Assembly (NCBI RefSeq): GCF_001757355.1
Contig: NZ_MINO01000005.1
Location: 1-64,000, forward strand
Origin: Sphingobium phenoxybenzoativorans
GTDB lineage: Bacteria; Pseudomonadota; Alphaproteobacteria; Sphingomonadales; Sphingomonadaceae
Length of the DNA stretch: 64,000 bases
Reading direction: 5' to 3'
Shown here in pieces: positions 26,225 to 35,744 of this stretch. The position numbers were made by a program, and so were the translations under genes. Under the pieces are notes generated by a model. That model made no database searches. It was not told the DNA's origin and saw nothing but the letters and a program-made list of their open reading frames with translations. Every line of letters starts with the position of its first letter. Position 1 is the first letter of the stretch.

Positions 26225-27900
26225 GAAGCCGTCTCCTCAGTCCCGACGGCAACGCCCTGCCGGTCTCCCATCGCATCGACTGTATGCGCCAGAGCCGCTC
26301 CGACCGTCGCGCCCAATTCATGCGAACTGGTGATCCCCTGCACGAACGGGTGCCGCTCGAGGATGAACGGAATGCTGAGACAGAAAAGGCGCTCGCGCGC
26401 GGGATGATCGCTCACCGGATGGAACTGCTCGTCCACCACGATCCCCTTGATGCCCGGCGCATCATCCTCCGCGGCGTCACGGACGACATCCTGCTCGAGC
26501 AAAGTAGGAAACGGAAACTTCTCGGCTTCCAGCGGCCGCTGCCCGGTCGCGTCGATGAACGCTGGGAAGTGCCTGCGCTCGCCATCTATGCTCACAACTG
26601 CTCCCGCCTCCGACCCACGCGTGTCGATCCTGTGATCCTCGCCCAGCGCGATGACCGAGAGATACCCGGCGCGGTGCAGCGCCAGCAGCCTTTCGATCGA
26701 GAGGTGCGGGACCGTCGCATATTCATCGACGAAAACCGGCTTCAGATAGCGGTTGAAGCGCTTGAGAGCCTCTTCCTCCAGGTGCGGCACGATCAGTCCC
26801 AGCACCTCGTGCATGCGCAGGATCGCGTAGCGCCAAGGCACGGTATACTCGCGCGAGAAATTCTCACGCGCCTCGGCAAGATTGGCGACCGCCCACTCGA
26901 ATGGATCGGCGGCGACGCGGTCGGCGAAATAGCACTCGGCGAAGTCTTCAAGCGAGAGATTGGAAAGCCCGACCTTCTCCGCATAGGCCGGATCTGCGGC
27001 TGTCAACTCTTCGCAGAACAGGTCGTAGGACCGGTCGAGCAGATGGTCGCAGTCCTCCACGATCAGGCGCTCGATGGCCTCGGGCGTGCAGATGGAAAGC
27101 GGCTCGAAAGGAATTGGATAGTAGAAGTCGGCCTCGGGCAGCAGACCCTTGCGAGACATCATCGTGATGTGGAGCTTCTCGGCACCCGGATGAATGCGGT
27201 AGCCGATCGCCTCACCCTCGGTCTCGATCATCGTGCCGTGCGCCACGGCCAAAGCCACCGCCGCATCGATCGCCGTGAGCGAACTGCCACGGATCCCGAC
27301 CGACACCGGAGGGATGCGCTGCAGCGCCGTCGCCGGCCACGGACTCAGGAAGTAGCCGGGACGCACCTCAGGTTCCTCCGGCCATTGATGACCGGTAGCG
27401 AGCACGACGCGGTCATAGAGCCGTTCACACGCATCTCCATGGCGCGGCTCGACCGACAGATGCAAGCCATCATCCTCCGCGCGGATGTCGGTCACGCGGC
27501 AACTGGTAGCTATCTCGACGCCGATCCCTCGCCCACGGGCGTCGTCGATCAGCCCATTGAACTGATCGAGGAAATACTCGCCAAGGGCGACGCGTGGGTA
27601 GAAGGCGTGATCGTCGATCTGGTCCGGATCGATCCCGAGCCGCACCAGCCGTGCGCGGGGTTGACGCTCAAGCCAGTCGATCAGCGTCTCGCCAATCGGA
27701 GGGATTTCAATGGACGCGATGTTCGAGAGCATCGCCGGGTCGTTCCACCCCGGGCGGTAGGGCGTGCCAAGGCCAGCGCGAGGCTGATCTTCGTAGATAG
27801 TGACATCGGCGGCACCGCTGATCTCCCGCAGGAATGCGCAGAAGGTGTAAATGGTGGTCGGGCCAGCGCCGACGAAGGCAACCGAGAATGGTTTCGTCAT
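26221..27900 (-). CDS. FAD/NAD(P)-binding protein (NAD_binding_9 type)
   Basis: A 559-residue flavoprotein-type sequence. The N-terminal dinucleotide site is VAFVGAGPTTIYTFCAFL with acidic residues following (YEDQPRAGLGTPYRPG), then the HDIA-like block NIASIEIPPIGETLIDWLERQ (shown partly) and VVLATGHQWPEE. This matches FAD-NAD(P)-binding PF13454-type proteins, often annotated as hydroxyacylglutathione hydrolase-like or lysine/ornithine oxygenase-like. The reaction is unknown. It overlaps both neighbours by ATGA, so it is coupled to the transglutaminase-like and DUF1543 genes. A link to oxidative stress is inferred from katE at the head of the operon. Confidence 0.82.
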   Translation of the reverse strand: MTKPFSVAFVGAGPTTIYTFCAFLREISGAADVTIYEDQPRAGLGTPYRPGWNDPAMLSNIASIEIPPIGETLIDWLERQPRARLVRLGIDPDQIDDHAFYPRVALGEYFLDQFNGLIDDARGRGIGVEIATSCRVTDIRAEDDGLHLSVEPRHGDACERLYDRVVLATGHQWPEEPEVRPGYFLSPWPATALQRIPPVSVGIRGSSLTAIDAAVALAVAHGTMIETEGEAIGYRIHPGAEKLHITMMSRKGLLPEADFYYPIPFEPLSICTPEAIERLIVEDCDHLLDRSYDLFCEELTAADPAYAEKVGLSNLSLEDFAECYFADRVAADPFEWAVANLAEARENFSREYTVPWRYAILRMHEVLGLIVPHLEEEALKRFNRYLKPVFVDEYATVPHLSIERLLALHRAGYLSVIALGEDHRIDTRGSEAGAVVSIDGERRHFPAFIDATGQRPLEAEKFPFPTLLEQDVVRDAAEDDAPGIKGIVVDEQFHPVSDHPARERLFCLSIPFILERHPFVQGITSSHELGATVGAALAHTVDAMGDRQGVAVGTEETAS

Positions 27901-28673
27901 GCGGTGGTGACCTCGACGCTCTGGCTGTTCATTACTGCGGTCCCGAATGCGGTGAGAAAAGCGACGTCCGCCGCGTCGCGGCCGATGCCGATCTTCGCCA
28001 TGTCACGCTCCTTGGCCATGCCCGTCGCATCGACCAGATGCCATTCACCGCCCAGGAAGACCTCGGCGACCGCATGGAAGTCGGGTGGCTCGACGCCGAG
28101 CGCATAGACGCTGGCGATCCGGGCGGGAATGCCGGCGGCACGGGCGAAGGTGATCATCACATGAGCATAGTCGCGGCAAATGCCCTGGCGCTTCACGAAG
28201 GTGTCGAGCGCCGTCGTCTCCGAGGTGCTGACACCGGGCACATAGGCGAAGTGACCCGCGATCCAGTCACGCATCGCTATGATCTTCGCCCCGCCCTCGA
28301 CGCGGGCGAACTCCGTCTCGACGAAGGTCTCGAACTGATCCGAAGGGCAGTAGCGCGACGCCCAGAGATACTGGACGGTCTCACCAGGCAGTTGATGCGG
28401 CGCGACGAGTGGGAGGTTGAGGCAGTCGTCCAGCATCCGCTCGACCCGCACGGTGGCGCGATAGTCGACCAGGAGCTGGCCCTGCACACGGAGCCATATC
28501 CGCTCACCGATCATGTCATGCGAGGCGACGCGCGCGAAATGCTCGGTGGGCGTGATGTCGATATGTGCCGCCTCGGTCACCTGCTCGGGAATCGCGGCGG
28601 CCTCAACCTGTAGGAGCACATCGGTCGGCTGCTCGAACCAGTAGTCGAGACTGGCATGGATCGCGAGGCTCAT
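27897..28673 (-). CDS. Transglutaminase-like protein
   Basis: A 258-residue protein from MSLAIHASLDYWFEQPTDVLL. The N-terminal half is beta-rich (VEAAAIPEQVTEAAHIDIT). The C-terminal core has the nucleophile in KRQGICRDYAHVMITFARAAG, the His in PPDFHAVAEVFLGGEWHLVD, and the Asp in the same stretch. The upstream frame to 28880 is antisense to the phasin gene and is not used, since ATGA at 28670-28673 couples this gene to it. Same family as genes at 14005 and 53763, though this copy sits in the catalase operon. Confidence 0.85.
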   Translation of the reverse strand: MSLAIHASLDYWFEQPTDVLLQVEAAAIPEQVTEAAHIDITPTEHFARVASHDMIGERIWLRVQGQLLVDYRATVRVERMLDDCLNLPLVAPHQLPGETVQYLWASRYCPSDQFETFVETEFARVEGGAKIIAMRDWIAGHFAYVPGVSTSETTALDTFVKRQGICRDYAHVMITFARAAGIPARIASVYALGVEPPDFHAVAEVFLGGEWHLVDATGMAKERDMAKIGIGRDAADVAFLTAFGTAVMNSQSVEVTTA

Positions 28674-29152
28674 TGAGGACGCGTGCGCTTCAACCGCCGC
28701 GCGTTGGCGGTCGCGGTGCGATAGACCGGCGCGAGGGCGCGCTTCCCCATCTTTGCCCCCGCGGTCATCACGCCAACAGCATAGTTGGCGCTTTGGCTGG
28801 CGAGCGCTGTCACCTCGCCAGCGCTCGGAACTCGTCCGGCGAGCATCAGCATTCCCACCCGCTGCATTTGCCCGACCCAAGCCGACTGCATCGCCATGGT
28901 GTCGCGCGCGACGACCTGTGCACTGCGGCTGAACGCAGCAACCTTCTCGGGCACCATCCGCGACAGCTCGGCATAGTCGCCGGTAAGCGGCGAGGCGGTC
29001 GCCGCCCGCATCATCTCGGTCCGCGCGCCGATCACATCGCCCGACGCCTTCATGGTCTCCGCACTGCTCAGCCAGGTTGATTGCATGTCGAGCCCAGCTG
29101 ACACCATGCGCGACCAGGCGCTGAACGGATCGAACATTCCGCCCCCGCTCAT
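28670..29152 (-). CDS. Phasin-like protein
   Basis: A 160-residue helical protein with GGGMFDPFSAWSRMVSAGLD and repeated short amphipathic helices (LSRMVPEKVAAFSRSAQVVA), a Gly-Ala middle, and a basic C-terminus (RRLKRTRPQ). Phasins coat polyhydroxyalkanoate granules; the basic tail would also fit nucleic-acid contact. The family call is by pattern, so moderate. The gene overlaps katE (29149-29152) and the transglutaminase-like gene (28670-28673), each by ATGA. A PHB-depolymerase-type esterase lies at 54623. Confidence 0.55.
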   Translation of the reverse strand: MSGGGMFDPFSAWSRMVSAGLDMQSTWLSSAETMKASGDVIGARTEMMRAATASPLTGDYAELSRMVPEKVAAFSRSAQVVARDTMAMQSAWVGQMQRVGMLMLAGRVPSAGEVTALASQSANYAVGVMTAGAKMGKRALAPVYRTATANARRLKRTRPQ

Positions 29153-31230
29153 GCCAGCATCCTCAGCGACGGCTCACGCGCGTAGAAGCGCTGCGCTGCG
29201 GCCTTCACGAACGCGCCGTCCAGGCCGGTGACACCCTCGTCGGGCTCCACCCCGGCCTTGTTGAGCAACGGCTGTGCCGCGTCGCTCGCGCCGATCGCCT
29301 TGAGATGTCCGAAAGCGTTCATCAAGAAGTCGACCGCAGCCGCCTCCTTGAGCAGCGTCGCGCAGCCCTCCTCAGAAAGAACCACGGCTACCGCGTCGAA
29401 GATCTGGCTTGGCGATCCGGCGAGTTGACCATCGGCCTTCTGCACGGTCCCGTCTGAGAGCTTCGCGCCACCGACTTTGGGAGCAACCACCACCGCCTTG
29501 CCCTTGGCCTTCTTCACCGCCTGCATAACTGTCGAGAGTTCGTCGGCGTGTGTTCCGTCGGCAATGAGGATGCCGACCGCGCGTCCTTCGAGCGTCGCCT
29601 TCATATTTTTGTGAATTGAAAGCGCATCGGATGGCGGCATGTCGATCGGCGACTTCGCGGCCGGTGCCTTCTTCGGCAGCTCAATGCCAAGGCCTATAGC
29701 CACACGCCTTGCCAGATCCTCATCGACGTTGCGTAGATTGGCGACCATGCGGCTGGGCACCTGATCGAGCAGGCCCACCTTCGACAGCTCGAACACGAAC
29801 GATGATGCGATATGCGCCTGCTCGCTCTCGGTCTGCGAGCTGTAGAACAGCCGCGCCTGGCTGTAGTGATCGGCGAAGGTCTCCGGGCGGACCCGCAGCT
29901 TCTCGCCGCTCTCGTCCGGCCCCGTCGCGGCATCCACCGTCGCAAAGCCCGCCATTGGGCTTTCACGCGGTCCGCCTTCCTCGCCATGCGCGGCGAGGCT
30001 GTTCGGCTCGTAGTTGGCGCGACCCTTGGGCACCATGGTCTGCATCTTGCCGTCGCGCTGGAAGTTGCCGAACGGGCAGCGCGGCGCGTTTATCGGGATC
30101 TGATGGAAGTTGGTCGTGCCGAGCCGCGAGTTCTGGGTGTCGAGATAGGAAAAGAGCCGCCCCTGCAGCAAAGGATCGTTCGAGAAGTCGATGCCCGGCG
30201 GGATGTTCGACGGCAGAAACGCGACCTGCTCCGTCTCAGCGAAGAAATTGTCGACGTTGCGGTTAAGGGTCAGCGTCCCAATCAGCCGAACCGGCACATC
30301 CTCCTCGGGAATGAGCTTGGTCGCGTCGAGCACATCATAGGGCTGAGCGTCGGCGAAGGCCTGATCGAAAACCTGGATGCCGAGATCCCACTGCGGAAAA
30401 TCCCCGGTATCGATCGCCTCGAACAGGTCACGCCGCTGATAGTCGTTGTCGGCCGCCTGGAGCTTGAGCGCCTCGTCCCAGATCGTCGACTGGATGCCGA
30501 GCCGCGGCTTCCAGTGGAATTTGACGAAACTCGTCTCGCCGGCCGCGTTGACTAGCTTGAAGGTGTGGACTCCGAACCCCTCCATCGTCCGGAACGAGCG
30601 CGGGAGGGTGCGGTCGGACATCGCCCACATCAGCATGTGGGTCGTCTCGGGCATCAGCGATGCCCAGTCCCAGAAGGTGTCGTGCGCGCTCCCTGCCTGA
30701 GGATAGCCCCGGTCGGCCTCCATCTTCACGGCGTGAACGAGATCCGGAAACTTCAGCGCGTCCTGGATGAAGAACACCGGGATGTTGTTGCCGACCAGGT
30801 CCCAGTTGCCCTCACGGGTGTAGAACTTAACCGCGAAGCCGCGGACATCGCGGGGCGTGTCGACCGATCCGGCGCCGCCCGCGACTGTAGAGAAGCGGAC
30901 GAAGACCTCCGTTTTCTCACCCTTGGTGAAGACCGCGGCCTTCGACAGGCCGGAGATATCGTCAGTCGCCTCGAACACGCCGTGCGCGCCCGAACCGCGG
31001 GCATGAACGATCCGCTCGGGAATGCGCTCATGATCGAAGTGGAAAATCTTCTCGCGCAGGACGAAGTCCTCGAGCAGCGTCGGTCCCCGCGAACCGCTCT
31101 TCAGCGAGTTCTGATTGTCGAATACGGGAACGCCGTGATTGGTGGTGAGGACGGCCGCGTCCAGATCCTCGGCGATCTGGTGGGTTTCGCCGCCGGTGGG
31201 CTTGCTGCTGGACTCGGGTGACTTGGCCAT
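29149..31230 (-). CDS. katE: Large-subunit catalase (HPII/KatE type)
   Basis: A 693-residue monofunctional heme catalase of the large clade. Catalytic His lies in [12 protein letters not shown], the distal Asn in [18 protein letters not shown], and the proximal heme Tyr in [15 protein letters not shown]-terminal domain of about 150 residues ([20 protein letters not shown]) is the flavodoxin-like addition of HPII enzymes. AGAGGA lies 8 bases before ATG 31230. It is the first gene of an operon whose five genes all overlap by 4 bp. The 418-bp gap upstream holds its promoter and that of the kaiC-like gene. Confidence 0.95.
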   Translation of the reverse strand: MAKSPESSSKPTGGETHQIAEDLDAAVLTTNHGVPVFDNQNSLKSGSRGPTLLEDFVLREKIFHFDHERIPERIVHARGSGAHGVFEATDDISGLSKAAVFTKGEKTEVFVRFSTVAGGAGSVDTPRDVRGFAVKFYTREGNWDLVGNNIPVFFIQDALKFPDLVHAVKMEADRGYPQAGSAHDTFWDWASLMPETTHMLMWAMSDRTLPRSFRTMEGFGVHTFKLVNAAGETSFVKFHWKPRLGIQSTIWDEALKLQAADNDYQRRDLFEAIDTGDFPQWDLGIQVFDQAFADAQPYDVLDATKLIPEEDVPVRLIGTLTLNRNVDNFFAETEQVAFLPSNIPPGIDFSNDPLLQGRLFSYLDTQNSRLGTTNFHQIPINAPRCPFGNFQRDGKMQTMVPKGRANYEPNSLAAHGEEGGPRESPMAGFATVDAATGPDESGEKLRVRPETFADHYSQARLFYSSQTESEQAHIASSFVFELSKVGLLDQVPSRMVANLRNVDEDLARRVAIGLGIELPKKAPAAKSPIDMPPSDALSIHKNMKATLEGRAVGILIADGTHADELSTVMQAVKKAKGKAVVVAPKVGGAKLSDGTVQKADGQLAGSPSQIFDAVAVVLSEEGCATLLKEAAAVDFLMNAFGHLKAIGASDAAQPLLNKAGVEPDEGVTGLDGAFVKAAAQRFYAREPSLRMLA

Positions 31231-31648
31231 GCGGGCTGTCCTCTTTAAACGGGCACCTCCGATCGCACCGGCACTGTCCGCCCGCAGTCGACGCCAGCCT
31301 TGCTGGTAATCGGCAGGTCCATTGCTGGTGTTCGAAGCACGGACCAAGACGTTCGACCCGCGCGTCCCAAACGCGCGAGAACTGTTTTGGTCACCGCGAA
31401 GCAACGCTCGCTGCGATTTTTCTCCGGCACTTAACCTGTGTTTACGTTCCGCAGTTTTTCAACAGATTGATCTGAAGCAAGGCGCGCCCGCGAATTATTG
31501 GCCTAAGTATGCGAGACGATCTGGTCATTTCGTATTATGCAAGCATGGTCGGTGTGCCTACCGATCTGATGAGTCTTCGCCCAGCCGATGGTCAAGCGAG
31601 CGCCATTGGCCGGCGGCGCGATCGAAGGAAGACGAAGGCACGCGGCAC
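31231..31648. other. Divergent intergenic region katE/kaiC-like
   Basis: 418 bp with no gene. It must hold promoters in both directions. I searched by eye for GGAAC-N16-18-GTT on both strands and found only a GGAAC paired with GTT at a wrong spacing (about 10 bases) near 31456, so no EcfG promoter is called. Confidence 0.4.
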
Positions 31649-33142
31649 ATGAATATCGACAATCGACGCATCTCCACTGGGAATACGGGGCTCGACCTCG
31701 TCCTGCGCGGTGGGCTCCCGGCCAGTCGGCTGTTTCTGGTAGAAGGGATGCCGGGCTCGGGGAAGACCACGCTCGCCCTCCAGTTCCTGCTCGATGGACT
31801 AAAGGCTGGCGAGAAGGTCCTCTACATCACCTTGTCGGAGACCAGCGAGGAACTGAACGTCGTCGCGCATTCGCACGGCTGGTCATTGGAGGGTGTCAAT
31901 CTGTTCGAGCTGGCATCGGCCGAGGACGTGCTGGGGGTCGGGCGTGACCAGTCGATCCTGCACAGCTGGGAGATGGAGCTCGGCGGGACGATCCAGCTGA
32001 TCCGCGACGAGGTCGAGAAGATCAAGCCCAAGCGCATCGTGTTCGACAGCCTATCCGAGCTGCGCCTGCTCGCACAGGATCCTTTGCGCTATCGTCGGCA
32101 ACTTCTGTTTCTGAAACAGTTCTTCGCCGGCCTCGATACCACCGTGCTGCTGGTTGATGACCTGACCGGCGGTAGCGGCGTGCGCGACAATCACCTGCAC
32201 AGCCTTTGCCATGGCGTGATCACGCTTGAGCGCCTCACTCTCGAGTTCGGCGCGGCGCGCCGGCGGATGCAGATCCAGAAGATGCGCGGCGTCGATTTCG
32301 TCGCCGGCTATCACGACCTCATCATCCGCAAGGGCGGCATCGACATCTTCCCCCGCCTCATCGCGTCCGATCACCATACGCCGTTTGAAGGCGAGGCGCT
32401 GCCCAGTGGGATCGAAGAGCTCGATGCGCTGCTGAACGGCGGCCCGGCACGCGGCACCTCGACGCTCATCACTGGTCCCGCCGGATCGGGCAAGACCACG
32501 CTCGCGCTCCAGTATCTCGATGCCGCCTGCGCGCGGAGCGAACATGCAGTCATCTATGAGTTTGACGAGCGCATCGGCACGATGATCAGCCGTGCGAAAG
32601 CCTTTGGCATCGATCTCCAAGCGCGTATGGATGCTGGGTTTCTCACGATCAAGCAGATGGACCCAGCCGAGATTGCGCCGGGCCAGTTCGCGGCGATGAT
32701 TCGGGAAGAGGTCGAGACGCGCAAAGCCAAGGTCGTGATGATCGACAGCCTCAACGGCTATATGGCGGCTATGCCGCAGGAACAGCAGCTGGTCCTCCAG
32801 CTTCATGAGCTGCTGTCCTACCTGAACCAGGCCGGCATCGTCACGTTCCTGATCAATCCGCAGCAGGGTTTTTTCGGAACGATGCAGACCCATGGGCTTA
32901 ACGTCTCCTATGTCGCGGACATCGTCATCCTGCTGCGCTTCTTCGAGAGCGAGGGCCGCATCCGCAAAGCGATCTCGATCGTCAAGAACCGCAGTGGACA
33001 GCATGAGGATACGATCCGCGAGTTCCGGGTTGATACACAAGGCGTTCGCGTCGGGGCGCCGCTCGCCGAGTTCCGGGGCGTTCTGACGGGAACGCCAGAA
33101 TATACCGGCGCTAAAACGCCGCTCATGGAAGACCGCGGCTAA
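31649..33142 (+). CDS. KaiC-like RecA-superfamily ATPase, copy 1
   Basis: A 497-residue protein with two tandem KaiC domains. Domain I has Walker A GMPGSGKTT (about 33-41) and the Glu pair region ITLSETSEELNVVAHSHGW; domain II has Walker A GPAGSGKTTLALQY and YEFDERIGTMISRAK. Near the end, NVSYVADIVILLRFF aligns by eye with the KaiC autophosphorylation site: Ser is kept, the following Thr is Tyr. KaiC homologues outside cyanobacteria lack KaiA/KaiB clocks and usually serve stress signalling. The gene stops directly against the GTG of a hybrid histidine kinase, so the two form a module. Upstream frame to 31322 is not family-like; start at MNIDNRRIST. Confidence 0.9.
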   Translation: MNIDNRRISTGNTGLDLVLRGGLPASRLFLVEGMPGSGKTTLALQFLLDGLKAGEKVLYITLSETSEELNVVAHSHGWSLEGVNLFELASAEDVLGVGRDQSILHSWEMELGGTIQLIRDEVEKIKPKRIVFDSLSELRLLAQDPLRYRRQLLFLKQFFAGLDTTVLLVDDLTGGSGVRDNHLHSLCHGVITLERLTLEFGAARRRMQIQKMRGVDFVAGYHDLIIRKGGIDIFPRLIASDHHTPFEGEALPSGIEELDALLNGGPARGTSTLITGPAGSGKTTLALQYLDAACARSEHAVIYEFDERIGTMISRAKAFGIDLQARMDAGFLTIKQMDPAEIAPGQFAAMIREEVETRKAKVVMIDSLNGYMAAMPQEQQLVLQLHELLSYLNQAGIVTFLINPQQGFFGTMQTHGLNVSYVADIVILLRFFESEGRIRKAISIVKNRSGQHEDTIREFRVDTQGVRVGAPLAEFRGVLTGTPEYTGAKTPLMEDRG

Positions 33143-35248
33143 GTGCATCGGACTGCAACAGAAGGCTACCGCGTGCTGGTTAGCGCGCCTTACGGCACCG
33201 ATGCGCAGAGCGTTGGCAAGTTGCTCAGCGACAATGGCTATGACGTCGCGCTCTGCCTGACGCTGGCCGATGTCGCGGCCAAGCTAGACGAGCATGTCGG
33301 GGTGGTGCTGATCACGGAAGAGGCGCTGCTTGCCGATCTCGGGCCGCTCCACCGCGTGCTCGAGGCGCAGCCGGCTTGGTCGGATGTGCCGTTCGTGCTG
33401 CTCGCGGGGCGCCAGGCCGGGCGCCAGATTTCGACCGAGGCAATTCGCAGGCGCCTGCCCGACAGTGCGATCAACGTCGTGTTGCTCGAGCGGCCGCTCT
33501 CCAGTGAATCGCTGCTCAGCGCCATTTCCTCGGCGATGCGCGCACGCCAGAAGCAGTTCGAGATCCGCGACCAGCTCGCCGAGCTGGAGAGCGAACGCGC
33601 GGCGCTGGCGAGCGAACGCACGCGCCTGACGACATTGCTCGATACTCTCCCGGTCGGCGTCGCCTTCGTCAATCCGGATGGCACTACACTCCTGTCCAAC
33701 CCGGAGTTCCGGCGTTTCCTGCCCACAGGTGACATTCCTTCGCGTTTGCCCGACGGGGAACAGCGCTGGGAAGGCTATGAGGCCGATGGCTCACGGATTA
33801 CCCGCGACCGGTTCGTTACCGTGCGCGCGCTCAAGGGCGAGCGGGTGCAGGGGATGGAGTTTCTCCACCGGCCCGAAGGAGCTTCTGCGATCTGGACGCG
33901 GGTCAGCGGCATTCCGCTGGTCGATGAGGGGAAGGTCACCGGCGCGATCTCGGTGATCGTCGACATCGACGAGCAGAAGCGTGGCCAGACCGCGCTTGCT
34001 GACGCCGCGCAGAAGCTCGAGCAGCAGGTCGCCGAACGCACCGAAAAACTGACCAAGACCTTGGCACAGCTCGAGCAGGAAGCCGCCGAGCGCGAGCGCG
34101 CCGAAGCGGCCTTGCGCCAGAGTCAGAAGATGGAGGCGGTCGGCCAACTGACCGGCGGTATCGCCCATGACTTCAACAATATGCTGACCGGCGTCATCGG
34201 CGCGATTGATATCCTCAAACGCCGCATCGCGACCGGCCGGCTCGACGACATAGACCGGTTCATGGAGGCGGCGACTGTGTCCGCGCAGCGGGCTGCCGGT
34301 CTCACCGCCCGCCTCCTTGCTTTCTCGCGCCGCCAGTCCCTTGACAGCCGCGCGACCGATGTCGATGCACTGGTCGGATCGCTCGAGGATCTACTACGGC
34401 GCACGATCAGCGAGCAAATCGCGCTCGATATCCTGCGGAGCCCCGATCTCCCTGCTGCGGTGGTCGACGCCAACCAACTCGAAAATGCCATTCTCAATCT
34501 CGCGATCAACGCGCGCGACGCTATGCCGGAAGGTGGCCATCTGACGGTCGAGACCAAGGCGATGGCGCTCGACGAGGCCTATTGCGAGACGCGCCCTGGC
34601 ATATCCCCCGGCGACTATATAGTGGTGTCGGTATCGGACACCGGGGTCGGCGTGGACCAAGCAACACTCGACAAGGTGTTCGATCCCTTCTTCACCACCA
34701 AGCCGGTCGGCCAGGGAACCGGACTTGGACTCTCGATGGTCTATGGCTTCGCCAAGCAATCGAACGGCCAGGTCCGCATCCATTCGGTGGTCGGTCAGGG
34801 GACGACCGTCAGCATTTTCGTGCCGGCTGCCGATCAGACGCCGTCAACCGAGCAGGATGCGCCAAGCGCTGTCCACCATGGCGATGGTGAGACTGTGCTG
34901 CTAGTCGAGGATGATGCTTCGGTCCGCATGCTGGTGTGGGATGTGCTTGAAGAGCTGGGCTATACGGCGATCGAGGCGGCAGAGCCCAATGAAGCAATCG
35001 AGCTGCTCGCCAGCGGCCGCAAGTTCGACTTGATGATCTCCGACGTTGGCCTGCCCGGCATGAATGGGCGCCAGCTCGCCGAAGTCGCGCGCGAGCACCT
35101 CCCCGACCTGCCGATCCTGTTCGTCACCGGCTATGCCGAAAATGCAGCGATCCGTGCAGGCTTTCTCGGCACCAACATGCAGATGATCACCAAGCCGTTC
35201 CAGATCGAGCGCCTGTCCGAAAAGATCAGCGAAATGCTGACCAGCTAA
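33143..35248 (+). CDS. Hybrid sensor histidine kinase with N-terminal pseudo-receiver
   Basis: A 701-residue cytosolic kinase starting at a GTG with no gap after the KaiC-like gene. Order: pseudo-receiver (about 1-130; the phospho-acceptor position reads VVLITEEALLA, no Asp), PAS (about 155-280), coiled coil (about 285-330), HisKA with GGIAHDFNNMLTG (His), HATPase_c with NARDAMPEGG, DTGVGVD and GTGLGLSMVYG, and a full receiver at the end (LLVEDDASVRM, Asp in LMISDVGLPGMNG, Lys in ITKPF). No membrane segment. Phosphate would pass within the protein from His to the C-terminal Asp. It probably senses with or is controlled by the KaiC-like neighbour. Confidence 0.92.
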   Translation: MHRTATEGYRVLVSAPYGTDAQSVGKLLSDNGYDVALCLTLADVAAKLDEHVGVVLITEEALLADLGPLHRVLEAQPAWSDVPFVLLAGRQAGRQISTEAIRRRLPDSAINVVLLERPLSSESLLSAISSAMRARQKQFEIRDQLAELESERAALASERTRLTTLLDTLPVGVAFVNPDGTTLLSNPEFRRFLPTGDIPSRLPDGEQRWEGYEADGSRITRDRFVTVRALKGERVQGMEFLHRPEGASAIWTRVSGIPLVDEGKVTGAISVIVDIDEQKRGQTALADAAQKLEQQVAERTEKLTKTLAQLEQEAAERERAEAALRQSQKMEAVGQLTGGIAHDFNNMLTGVIGAIDILKRRIATGRLDDIDRFMEAATVSAQRAAGLTARLLAFSRRQSLDSRATDVDALVGSLEDLLRRTISEQIALDILRSPDLPAAVVDANQLENAILNLAINARDAMPEGGHLTVETKAMALDEAYCETRPGISPGDYIVVSVSDTGVGVDQATLDKVFDPFFTTKPVGQGTGLGLSMVYGFAKQSNGQVRIHSVVGQGTTVSIFVPAADQTPSTEQDAPSAVHHGDGETVLLVEDDASVRMLVWDVLEELGYTAIEAAEPNEAIELLASGRKFDLMISDVGLPGMNGRQLAEVAREHLPDLPILFVTGYAENAAIRAGFLGTNMQMITKPFQIERLSEKISEMLTS

Positions 35249-35744
35249 GCACCTGCCGCGCGGCCAATGTCGATAAGTGAACGCTGAACACAGCCTTCGT
35301 GGACGATGCGCATGCTGCGGTTGTGCCAGTGTGGAAGCTGCCTGACCGCAAGCGGCCCAGCCTCTGTCGCTATGCGATGCTGATCGGGCCACCGATGAAC
35401 ATCAGCTTCTGGCAGAGCTGCCATTCACCCCGTTGCATGGGAACGACCACGTTGTCCCAGAGGAGGGCGTTGCGCTATCCCCCAAAATCGACCCTTTCCA
35501 GTCGCTCAGCGCCACCCTTCTTCTTCCCGGAACCGGACATGCAGCCCAGTAGCCGGAACTGGCCCCACAGGAGACTGTCTGGTTTACGTTGGCCTACGAT
35601 GAAAAGCTGCCGTTCGGCAGCCCATCAAATCATGCGATTTAGCGAAATGGCATGAGCGACCGCTCGTGCTAGGGCTTGTCATTTGGCGGGTTAACAACAA
35701 CCGATCGATGGGCAAGGCTCTGTTTGTTGCCGTTGACGGGACAT
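35249..35744. other. Intergenic region between two kinase modules, repeat remnant
   Basis: About 500 bp without a gene, between convergent modules. Bases about 35483-35515 (AATCGACCCTTTCCAGTCGC) match the inner part of family A/B repeats (TCGACCC, CAGTC). The rest shows no gene or RNA I can support. Confidence 0.5.

Noticed and set aside
26284-28107. A 607-codon plus-strand open frame opposite the FAD-binding gene
   Set aside because: It has no family-like blocks, is antisense to a clear flavoprotein in an overlapping operon, and is the usual high-GC third-frame shadow.
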